Positions 10,786 through 18,849 of a stretch of DNA of 64,000 nt are shown here, in pieces. The first letter of the stretch is position 1; each line of letters begins with the position of its first letter. A program made the position numbers and the translations under genes. The notes beneath the pieces are model-generated. The model saw only the letters and a program-made list of their open reading frames with translations, was not told the origin of the DNA and did no database searches. The stretch is from Prorocentrum cordatum (lineage: Eukaryota; Sar; Dinophyceae; Prorocentrales; Prorocentraceae): assembly GCA_963575745.1 (NCBI GenBank), contig CAUYUJ010009447.1, forward strand, positions 424,232 to 488,231, written 5' to 3'.

Positions 10786-11895
10786 TACCACTTTCTCCGG
10801 GCACTCTGCGCAGCAGCTCATCAAGGAACGATGCAAATTCTTATCAGGCTCGTCGACCCCATATGTCGAGATTTCTTTGGATACGTCCCGATATTCCTCC
10901 ATGATGTTCACTGGGTCGAAATCTGGAATTCTTTGATACGTAGCTGGGTCCATCAATGCGTCCCCGTATAAGTCTGCTAGGCGCGCCTTTCGAACAAGAC
11001 AAAAACCATCGTCTTTGTCAGTCGGTAAGCACCCCCACATTCCTCGCCGCAGCTTGTTGAGAGCACCTGAGATGACTCCTGGAAGCCTCGGGAGGGGCCC
11101 AAATCGAGATCGAGCCACTACAGCTGCCTTCCACACCCCACTGTATACCTCGTGGATGTATGTCTGCCACACTGGGTCGTACTCAAAATCTTCAGGATAC
11201 GTCGTAACGCGGGCTGGCTTTACACGGATATGCCTCCATTCGTTTGGTGGACTCTCGCCTGTGTTTTGGAAGTGGTAGTGCCGCGATATTTTATTCTTTA
11301 TGTCCAACAGGGCGCCGCTGACCTCTTCAAGGTTCGGGGTCCGCTGTCGTCCAAAAATGTGTTTCTTGTGATGCCGAACCAAATGCTCGACGTCCCAAGC
11401 GAGTTCCCCGCGTTTTGGGACACGGGCAGTCTTTGACCATGCATCCATAATGTACACTCCTCCTTCACCGCGCCCGCACTTTAGAAGCTGGCCCAATTGA
11501 CACAAGTTTAGACCAGATATCTGCCGTGAAAAGGCACCAATCATTTGACGATGGTGCGAGCAGCACGGGTGACAAGATGGAGAATAATCACTTATACTAT
11601 GTTGTTTGGCCTTCTTGCTCTGCGAACTCCAGCTAGCTTCGATGACTTCGTTTCTTTCTGCCTCTGTTGCTCTGCGAACTCCAGCTAGCTTCTCGACCCC
11701 AGCCCAGCGCTGGCTACAGGAGGGCCACAACAGAGCCCTGAGAAGGCCCCAGCACTCAATGAGGGGGTAAGGGGGGCTGCAACCGAGCCCAAAGGGGCGC
11801 CAAGAGCGGCCCTGCAGCGGAGGCCACTGGGAGGGAGGTGCCGAAATGGCCCCAATGCAGCCCCAACTGGCCACCAGCATGACCCATACTGACAT
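10786..11895 (-). pseudogene. Penelope-like polyprotein, N-terminal part
   Basis: Here 370 residues precede the in-frame TGA. The ATG lies within the upstream direct repeat, as is common for Penelope-like elements. Residues around CLPTDKDDGFCLVRK, followed by a YGDALMDPATYQRI segment, match the N-terminal block of these elements, which typically reads DKG...VV...Y...LL.D...Y. The frame is the same as that of the reverse transcriptase, so a single codon change would restore a 763-codon product. A short duplication of GCTCTGCGAACTCCAGCTAG lies at the inner edge of the repeat, about 11620-11690. The first 70 residues are encoded by the repeat and look low in complexity, so the real start could be further in. 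Confidence 0.75.
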
Positions 11896-12254
11896 TGGAA
11901 GGTTCTGCTCTCGGTGTTTTGACTTGCGCCCTTAAGCTACGAAGAACCATCGCAATAACCGACACAGTGGAGAACAAGGAATAAACCGTGATTGCCATGG
12001 GCAGGACAATCGCGTTTACCTGGCGGGAGTGCCCGGGAAAAAACACGGGGACCTGCGCAAACCACCAGGCATCTGGAAAGAACTCTGGCAAATACCGATC
12101 GGTTCGCCGGAAAACCTTGAACGATCATCATGATTATGATACCAGTTTGGTGAGGAAGCCGCCGAGAACCTATATGAAAAAGCAAGATCATTCACCGAAC
12201 ACCTGCCGAGCTTGAAAAACATACGAAGCCGATGATATCTGCTTGACTATATAC
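11641..12254 (-). repeat. Upstream 614-bp direct repeat of the Penelope-like element
   Basis: This is the partner of 8606-9219, in the same orientation and of equal length. On the minus strand it is the 5' end and carries the putative start codon of the polyprotein. Both boundaries are sharp: outside 12254 the sequence is AAGGATCGCG, unlike the interior that follows the other repeat. Confidence 0.85.
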
Positions 12255-13398
12255 AAGGATCGCGTCATACGGTGTGACTACATTAAGAAGCGGGGTGCCC
12301 CCCCCCACCCCGCGCCGCCAGGGAGCCTGCGACTCTGCCCGCCAGCCCACGCGGCTTCCTAGAACTCTAGGAGGAGTGGCTTGCCCGCGTTATCCCGTCG
12401 CCATCGTCGACCGCCTTCTAACGGTGGCTACCGCGACCCAGCATCGGCGCCGCTGTCTTCACCACCGCCATCCACCTCGTCATCCATCATCGCCAGAGCC
12501 CCTCTCTTTGCCGTCGCCACCGTCGCCCACGCTCGCATCTCCTCGTCGCCTCGGTCATCCTCGCCATCGTCATCGCCACGGTCTTCGTCGTCGTCGAGCA
12601 GTCGCCCACCCTCCAATGAGGCGCATCTGACAGACGGCAAAACAAACATCGAAAGGAGAAACCTTCCAATGTCTGCAGGAGGCCCAAGATGGCACAAGAC
12701 AGCTCAGGAGAACCTCCACGAGGCCCCAAGAAGCACATGAGAGACCCCTTGGTAGCGCTTATGGCCATCGCCATGTCCTACAGATCGCCAGGATCACACG
12801 ACAACAACGATATGTTCTATGGTTGCTGTGTGTCTGCCTCCGTGGGCTTCAATTATCTGTTCGGTCCCTTGGTATCCCCAAGAGGGCCCCAAACGAGCTC
12901 TGAGAGAGCTGAGAAATTCCCCAGGAGGGCCTCGAGAGGGCCCCACGAGGGCAACTCAAAGTCCTGGCGTGGGCCGACAGCCCACGCAAGGACTTGGAAT
13001 TGCCTAATGGCGAGACTTAACTCACTGGGGGCATTCTCTGTTGAGTGTTGTACTCGATATACCAAGCGACCCCCTCTCCCCTACGCAAGTCTCATACGGC
13101 AAAGTGGGGACACTACCGCATCCCACAACGTCCCAATGCCCACGAGCGCGTAGGTAAGTCGCACGAACGGTAAAACACGGCTCGGCGGAGTGCGCGAAGC
13201 GACTGAGGAGGGCGGATGGGCGGATAGGGGAAGGCGATACCAGGAAGGAGGCAACAGGGAGAACGCACGTAGCAAGGAGGAGGGGATGGAGCAAGTACAA
13301 AGCAAAGGTGCTGGGCAAGAGCAGGGAGACAGGAAGGAGGCCAGCTGGAGGAATGGTGGCGCGCGGAGGGGCGGCATGGCGCCATGCCAGCGGCCTCT
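12255..13398. other. 3' flank of the host gene, no further gene seen
   Basis: A CATCGYC-rich stretch is at 12400-12600 and degenerate CCAAGAGGCCCC units at 12690-12960. This region probably includes the 3' untranslated region of the gene ending at 13399. No poly(A) signal could be assigned. Confidence 0.4.
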
Positions 13399-13560
13399 TC
13401 ACACGAAGTGGGACTTCCGGTGCGTCGATGCGCCCGACTGGCCCCGTGCACCAACCACTCCAGCAGCGAGCGCGGCAAGGAAGATTACTACGCCAGCCAC
13501 CGTCAGCCAGTCCACCGCCGAGGGGTCGCGCATGGCCGTGGTGTAGTCCGACAGGAGCTC
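13399..13560 (-). CDS. Exon 8 (last): C-terminal transmembrane segment
   Basis: It encodes 53 residues and a TGA. The start is ELLSDYTTAM, which matches the family pattern EELLxDYxxxM just before the membrane span. A hydrophobic stretch, WLTVAGVVIFLAALAAGVVG, forms one transmembrane helix, followed by a basic tail ending HRKSHFV. The acceptor is CTCGAG followed by GAGCTC. On the minus strand the preceding intron end is an approximately 180-nt pyrimidine-rich tract made largely of TCC repeats. Phase 0 joins cleanly to exon 7. Confidence 0.8.
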   Translation of the reverse strand, partial: ELLSDYTTAMRDPSAVDWLTVAGVVIFLAALAAGVVGARGQSGASTHRKSHFV

Positions 13561-14080
13561 CTCGAGCTGGAGGAGGTGGGGGGAGGAGGAACTGCAGGAG
13601 GAACCAGGAGAGCGAGCAGGAAGGGGGAAGAGGTGGAGCTGGAGGAGGAAGAGCAGAAAAAAAGAAAAGGAGGAGCAGGAGGAGGAGAAGGAGGAGGAGG
13701 AGGAGGAGGAGGAGGAGGAGGAGGAGGAGGAGCTCCTCCTCTGAGCTCCACTGCGACATCCACTGCATTGTGTCCTATGGCGGAAGGCATAAGGAGAGGG
13801 GAGAGAGCAGTGTCAAATGCAGCCGTAAGGATGGAGCTCGGGGGTGCAGAGCACCCAGAACGCGCGAAGTCAGGGGCACACTAAGATCGAGGACGCATTC
13901 AGACCAGACCAGAGGCATGCCCAGAAACGACTGGTGCAACGATCCGTTGCTTCCAAGCGCTCACCCCATCAAGCAGGATCGTTCCACGAAAGCACTTGGA
14001 CAGGATCGGAGATTATCTCTGGGCCTGGACGGGCTCTTGGCTTTGACTGGTTCGGGCAGGACGCGGGACGGCGGCGGGGC
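13561..14080 (-). other. Intron 7 (520 bp, GC donor)
   Basis: The donor is AAG followed by GCCCCG and the acceptor is GAG followed by GAG. The last ~180 nt before the acceptor are TCC microsatellite and pyrimidine sequence on the coding strand (GGA on the plus strand, cleanest at 13684-13731). Confidence 0.75.
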
Positions 14081-14185
14081 CTTCTCGATCTCGATCGGCA
14101 TGCCGAGGGGCTCGGCGCCCAGGTGCCTCAGCCTGTCCTCCTCCCGCACAATGTAGTGGTCGCCCTCGAAGCTCTTGGGCAGCAC
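14081..14185 (-). CDS. Exon 7: DHYIVREEDRLRHLG segment
   Basis: This 105-nt, phase 0-0 exon encodes 35 residues. DHYIVREEDRLRHLG resembles the charged YxxxExEMxxH segment that follows the PRECPFPH block in the family. The exon ends IEIEK and continues into ELLSDY of exon 8. The acceptor is GGGTAG followed by GTGCTG. The GC donor at 14080 is chosen because it keeps phase 0 and gives the expected junction. Other AG|G sites within the exon would also keep frame, so its 3' end is slightly uncertain. Confidence 0.75.
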
Positions 14186-14831
14186 CTACCCAAACGTCTA
14201 GGAAGAAGGGGGGGATAGGGCGGGAAAGGAGGATGGGAAGGGTGAGGAAGAGGAGGTCCCCCCCTCACCCTCCCTCCCCTGAGAAGAAGGTCCTCCTGAA
14301 CAGGAGGAGCAGGAGGAAGAAGGGGAGGAAGAGGAGGGCGAGGAGGAAGGAGAGGGAGAACGAGGAGGAGTAAGAAAGTGAGGAGGAAGAGAGGGTGATC
14401 TGCAGGAGCAGGACCAAAAAGCATCGCCACGGACTTATCCCTCCCCTGCATCCACCTCGTTTCCCCCCCCCTCCTCCTGGAGGGGGAGACGGGGGAGGAT
14501 ACAGTATTTGGGCCAGACTTCGTCTGAGGAATGGCAGTGTGTTTGGAAACCCTCCGTCGACCCCTTCCTCCCTCCCCTTCCTCCCCTGTTATGTCTCCCG
14601 CCCTCCCTCCCTCCCTCACTCCCTCTCGACCTCTTAATCCTCAACCTCACGAGAGAAAAAAGATCGCTTAAAAGACCTCTCCAGGGGAGACTCCCAGGCT
14701 GACCCAGATGCGGCGACGAGGGCGCCCGAGGTCCCAAACGGGCGAAACATAATAAACAAAGCCTTGGTGTTCAAGACTCCCTCCCCCTCCCCCTCCCTCC
14801 TACGACCCAAAACCTGCTGCGGAGGAGGGGA

Positions 14832-15202
14832 ATCGGGGGCGGCCAAGAGGGGGGCGTCCAAGAGGAGGGGCGCAAATCATGGCCGGCGGCATGTGCGCGG
14901 CCCATGGGGGGGGGCCAGGGAGCCAGGGACGAAGTGAAACAAGAAGAGGGGCCATGAGATCTGAGGAAAGATCATGGCCCACGCCATGATATCCACCCCC
15001 CCTACAGTCGGGCCGCTGAAAGAAGGAACGCTAAATAAGGAACGAAGCCCCTTCTTGGCCCTGTAAGCGCCTCCGTGCCCCAGGAGGGCAAGAGGAAGAG
15101 CACTGGAGGAACCTAAGGAACATCGAGCCCCTTCCGAACCCAAACTGTTCCTTATCTCAGCGTCTTGACTGTAGTCATCACCCCCCTCTTTGCCGCCCCC
15201 GA
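14832..15202. mobile_element. GGGGGCGGCC-family TIR element, copy 2, interrupted
   Basis: The ends ATCGGGGGCGGCC and TTTGCCGCCCCCGA are inverted repeats, and the interior matches copy 1 at 3511-3703 in order. It is longer only because 167 bp are inserted at 15005-15171. Removing the insertion leaves a sequence colinear with copy 1 across the site (CCACCCCTCCTAGTCATCAC in copy 1). It lies in intron 6. Confidence 0.75.
15005..15171. mobile_element. Nested 167-bp MITE with TA target duplication (Tc1/mariner-like)
   Basis: The element starts CAGTCGGGCCGCTGA and ends with the near-inverse TCAGCGTCTTGACTG; ATAAGGAAC and GTTCCTTAT extend the inverted repeat. TA flanks both ends (15003-15004 and 15172-15173), while the empty site in the sister element at 3511-3703 has a single TA. 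TIRs beginning CAGT with a TA duplication are characteristic of Tc1/mariner and its Stowaway-like derivatives. There is no coding capacity, so it would need a transposase from elsewhere. Confidence 0.8.
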
Positions 15203-15773
15203 GGGAAAGGGGGATGAGCTGGACACTTCGAGGGGCAAGGCCGGGCCTGCCAGCAACCAAGGGCAGAGGGCAGGCCCAGCACCGCCCAGCGGCACAGGCC
15301 CCCCACCACCAACCACTGTGCCAGAAACGCCAACCTAGAGTTGTGGATGCCATGGCAATGTAGATGTGTTTAAAATGTGTAAAGCATGTTCTAAAACTGT
15401 TTCAAACATTTTTTAACATATTCAAAGCATGCTTGAACCATCTTCTAGACACCTGGAAATTATTTGCCAGCACGCTTCCTCTCCATTCATCGACTTCCAC
15501 AAACCTAGAGAGAGCACCGACGTCTGCAACATGGTCTCACAAGGGCAACAACTAGCCAGCCGGGCACGCGCGGAATATTGGGGGCCTCTGGACCGTCTTG
15601 GAGCATCGGAGATCCGAATGTTCTAGAAGGTTTTTTATGTTATAGAAAATAGCAAGAATAAGCATAACACATAAGCAGAAGAAGAACAAGCAAACACACA
15701 CACACGGACATCACTGATTCTGGCTTCTCTGGGCCCCCTTGGGAGGCCTCTCGGAGAGGAGGGGGAGCGCCGC

Positions 15774-15935
15774 CTGCTTCGTCGAGCCGCTCTTGTGCGG
15801 GAAGGGGCACTCGCGCGGGAAGGCGTAGTGCAGCCACTGCGCGAAGAGGCGCCCGTGCAGCGGGACCTGGCCGCCGTGCGCCGCCGCGATCTTGTCGAGC
15901 TGGCGCGACAGCGAGCCACGCAGCCGCGGGTTCTC
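15774..15935 (-). CDS. Exon 6: PLHGRLFAQW / PRECPFPH block
   Basis: This 162-nt, phase 0-0 exon encodes 54 residues. It contains NPRLRGSLSRQLDKIAAAHG, then QVPLHGRLFAQWLHYAF and PRECPFPHKSG. This is the most recognisable block of the family, always in this order. The exon is extremely rich in G or C at third codon positions, unlike the AT-containing introns beside it. The acceptor is CCGTAG followed by GAG and the donor is CAG followed by GCGGCG. Confidence 0.9.
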
Positions 15936-16490
15936 CTACGGGGTTCGGGGGTCGAGACTAGAAGATTCGAGGCCTCCTCCTCCTCCTCCTCCTCCTCATC
16001 ATCATCATCAGCATCATCATCATCACCACCACCACCATCATCATCATCATCAGCATCATCATCAGCATCAACATCCGATTCCATATTTTTTGGTTAACAC
16101 TGATATTGCTTCATTCGAAAAGTCGTAAAAAGTTGAAACCGAATGTGTACAATATAGACATTCCTGAACACGCCAACAGAACAATATACCGTATGTTATT
16201 AATTTACACCACCACCACCATCATCATCAGCATCATCAGCATCACGATCATGATCAGCATCATCATCCTCATCATCATCAGCATCACCATCATCATCACC
16301 ATCATCGTCAACATCGTCATCGTCATCGTCAACATCATCAATCTGACCACCATCATCATCAGCATCATATCATCGTCTGCAGCATCATCGTCGTCGTCAT
16401 CGTCGTCATCGCTTTCGTCGTCGTTGCCCCCATCGCTATCATCAGCAACGTCCACCTCGCCATCGTCCACCGCACCAACACCCCTCGGTC
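15936..16490 (-). other. Intron 5 (555 bp, GA donor)
   Basis: The donor is GAG followed by GACCGA and the acceptor is TAG followed by GAG. On the plus strand most of it is TCC and CAT/ATC microsatellite (about 15970-16075 and 16207-16385). Confidence 0.85.
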
Positions 16491-16580
16491 CTCGTCGTCG
16501 AGGTCGTCGTTCTGCCTCGACATGTTGCCGACGAGGTTCAGGATCTGCTCCGGAGGCGCCACGGGGCCACCGACGCCCGC
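16491..16580 (-). CDS. Exon 5: APPEQILNLVGNM segment
   Basis: This 90-nt, phase 0-0 exon encodes 30 residues. APPEQILNLVGNMSRQ and the acidic end DDLDDE correspond to the family pattern AP..PE.IL..VGNM...LDDE that precedes the NPRLRG block. The acceptor is CTCGAG followed by GCG and the donor is GAG followed by GACCGA. Confidence 0.87.
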
Positions 16581-17037
16581 CTCGAGATGTTGCTGTTTTG
16601 GTTTGTTTTATCTTTCGGCGATAACCCAAATGATCCGTTTTGGGGGGGAAGGGAGCTGCCGGCCGATAAACTAACCCAACTGCTTTGGGCCGCCACACGC
16701 ATTCCCGCGCGCACCAATACTGCGCACCCCCTTCGGACCTGCGCAGCTGACAGGGCTGGGCTATCCGGGGGGGGGGGCGGGGCAGGCCCGCCAACGCGGG
16801 TCGTCGCCAGACCCTGAAACGCGGGCGAGAGTTGTATCAATGTCCACTGAGTCTTGGAGTTCTCGGCTCTCTTCTCCAGAAGCCCGAGGCGCAGAGGATA
16901 TGAGTAGAAATCTGGCCCCTAGAGGCTAGACTCTTACGCGTATCCACTGCGCCTCGGCTTTTTGGCGCCGCTTCCAAGAAATACCAAGACGCAGCGGATA
17001 TTGATATACATCGTGCCCGCATGCAAAAAAAAGTCTC
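16581..17037 (-). other. Intron 4 (457 bp, GA donor), repeat-derived
   Basis: The intron is bounded by the same seven bases, CTCGAGG, at donor and acceptor. About half of it (16585-16816) is a copy of a dispersed repeat also present at 41418-41670. The other half contains an inverted GAGGCGCAG/CTGCGCCTC pair, a motif that also recurs near 43240. These are properties expected of an intron born from an inserted element. Confidence 0.8.
16585..16816. repeat. Dispersed ~230-bp repeat inside intron 4
   Basis: It shares ordered blocks with 41418-41670: TTTCGGCGAT-ACCC, CCGATRAMYMAACC, GGSCNGCC-CACGC, and CCAATACTGCG followed by ACCCCCTTCGG and CTGCGCAGC. A G-run follows in both copies. Confidence 0.75.
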
Positions 17038-17140
17038 CTCGAGCTCGCTGAAGATGCCGTCGCAGAAGTCCGCGCAGCACACGAGGTAGTGCGGCTGAAC
17101 GACGGCGCAGTTGGAAGCGGCCGCGATGTCCGCGGACCCC
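17038..17140 (-). CDS. Exon 4: SNCAVVQPHYLVCC segment
   Basis: The 103 nt encode the last base of a split codon plus 34 residues. AAASNCAVVQPHYLVCC and CDGIFSELE match the family pattern SNCIxxxxxYxVCCxxECExLLxExE, a cysteine-rich stretch likely to form disulfides if the domain is extracellular (inference). The acceptor is GGCAG followed by GGGG and the donor is GAG followed by GAGACT. It joins exon 3 in phase 2 through a TGG codon. Confidence 0.85.
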
Positions 17141-18218
17141 CTGCCACTCGGGGGCAACGTCAGCTGGTCCAGTGTTGGAAACTCGTGTTATTCAGGCGTG
17201 TTCGTCGGGTCTCGGCGGCTTCCAGCCACGGGATGCTTTCTCCAGCGGCTGCCCTCGCCGAGGGCGTTCCTGGGGGTCCCCGAATCGTCCCGAGAAACCA
17301 CTGGAGAACCGAACCACGACCCGAAAGCCAGGCAGCGAGAATCGAATAAAGCTGCCCGCCATTCCGCGAGCGATACCATCTGGCCCTCCTGCTGGTACGG
17401 CCAGCGGCGGGCCTGACAGCGCAGTGCCGCCCCTGGAGTGCTCCAAGACGGCCCCGAGACAGGCTCCGACGGCCCCACGATGGTTCAACCCAGCCTGGGC
17501 GGAACTGCTGTGCCCAATATGGTGCTGAGATCCTCCCCCAGTCAGGCAGGCCTCCAAGAGGCCCGCCAGACGCCCCCAAGTGACTGCCGAGGGAGCCCGA
17601 AGAGGCCACCAAGCGTAAGAGGCCCCGAAGAGGTCCCAGAAAGGCCGCACAATAATCACGCAACGTTGCAACTACCACAGCGTCGCAGGGCCCAGCAGGC
17701 GGCCCCAAGATACTTCTGCCAAGCTTGTGCGGGAGAGCGCTAGAAGAAATGAGTTGCTACCGCGAGCGCCCGCGCGGATTGCCTCTGCTGAGCTGCGACG
17801 TAAATGTTGTGAAGGAGAGCGCGGTGGAACCACCCGTCGATACTGCGGTGACACGGTGGCTGGGTTGGCCGCGCGCAGCTGGACAGTTGCAAAACAACTA
17901 CCTGTTCAAAATTCCCCGGACTCAGTGTTTAGAGCGCGCCGCCAGCGGACTATGGGACGGCTTCCAAGACGGAAGCAGGTGACCCCTTAGGGACCGATTC
18001 TGTGTGGGCAGTTATGGCGAAACGCAAACATACCCGTACCGCTGCTCCACGGACCTCTCCTTAGCGCTGGACCTAAACGTTGTTGTTCATGTTGGTTTCG
18101 TTTTGTTTTTCGTTGTGCCCTACCTGTCTTCATGTACCTCCCTGCCAAAAGCGAAAAACAAAACACAGCCGAAATCCAGCAAAGCAACGCTTAGGTCCAG
18201 CCCTGGTTCTGACCAGAA

Positions 18219-18360
18219 TCCCACCAGCCCCCCAGGGCGTAGGTGGTTCAGGGCGTCTCCTCGTCCATCACTTTTTCCCTCCTTCCCTTTCGGGGAGGGG
18301 TCCATCACTGCTCCTTATCAACATGCACCTTCTCCCCTACCCGACGGACGACAAACCAGG
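18219..18360. repeat. Dispersed repeat (CCCACCAGCC / GTAGGTGGTTCAG), copy 1
   Basis: It begins CCCACCAGCC, then GGGCGTAGGTGGTTCAG, a CTTCC-rich part, CGGGGAGGGG, ATCACTG and a CTCCCC end. Copies with the same block order are at 33166-33300 and 51629-51745, and a short one is at about 35885-35925. Confidence 0.7.
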
Positions 18361-18849
18361 GCCAGTGCGGGCCCCCCTCCCAGCCATCCTAATCCGCCGA
18401 TCCCGCGTGTGAGTTTCTGAGAGCGTGGACTTGAGCTCGCTCAAGCTTCGCTCTGCAGGGATGGGGGGGGGCGCACGTTATTTCCGACGTCATTTCCGAC
18501 ATTTTTCGGTACACAGGGATATTTCCGACGTCATTTCCGACGTTTTTCGGTACCGGGGGACAGAGGGGTATAGAAAACTCCTCTTCCGGAGCCCCGACCG
18601 CCCAAGACAGCCCAAGAGGAAGCCAAGAGAGGCCCAAGAGGCCCCCTAGACAATGCAAGATGGCCCCGAATCGCCGAATATGCGGCGTGAGCTACGTGGC
18701 GTAAGCTACCCCCCAGAGGAGAAGAAAGAGAACCGGAAGAATCGAGGAGGGAGGAGGCCACAGAGCCGCGGAGATCACCGAATCCGGAGCCCCCCGGATC
18801 GGCGGCACTGGCCGGAGGCATCGCGACGGTGGGGGGGGGGCCAGCATGT

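Larger units (their letters stand above)
8606..12254 (-). mobile_element. Penelope-like retroelement with terminal direct repeats
   Basis: A 3649-bp element is bounded by two direct repeats of exactly 614 bp (8606-9219 and 11641-12254) that differ at only a handful of positions. On the minus strand a 763-codon frame (11895-9607) runs from inside the upstream repeat to a reverse transcriptase region, broken once by TGA at 10783-10785. The protein has the DKxxG-like, KxHKP, FKDD and TKPxxxxxxxxxxHHP signatures of Penelope-like elements, whose direct repeats are known as pseudo-LTRs. The usual C-terminal GIY-YIG endonuclease is not visible in any frame, so it is either an endonuclease-lacking type or truncated. 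It lies 1.1 kb beyond the stop codon of the host gene. I found no convincing target duplication and no hammerhead ribozyme core. A simple (AACGAT)n tract separates the coding end from the downstream repeat. Confidence 0.85.
14186..15773 (-). other. Intron 6 (1588 bp, GC donor)
   Basis: The donor is CAG followed by GCGGCG and the acceptor is TAG followed by GTG. It holds the second copy of the GGGGGCGGCC-type element with a nested smaller element (14832-15202), purine-rich DNA at 14210-14390, and otherwise unique sequence. Confidence 0.8.

Noticed and set aside
8606-12254. LTR retrotransposon
   Set aside because: The direct repeats lack TG...CA ends, there is no primer-binding site or polypurine tract, no protease or integrase, and the polymerase motifs are of the Penelope type.
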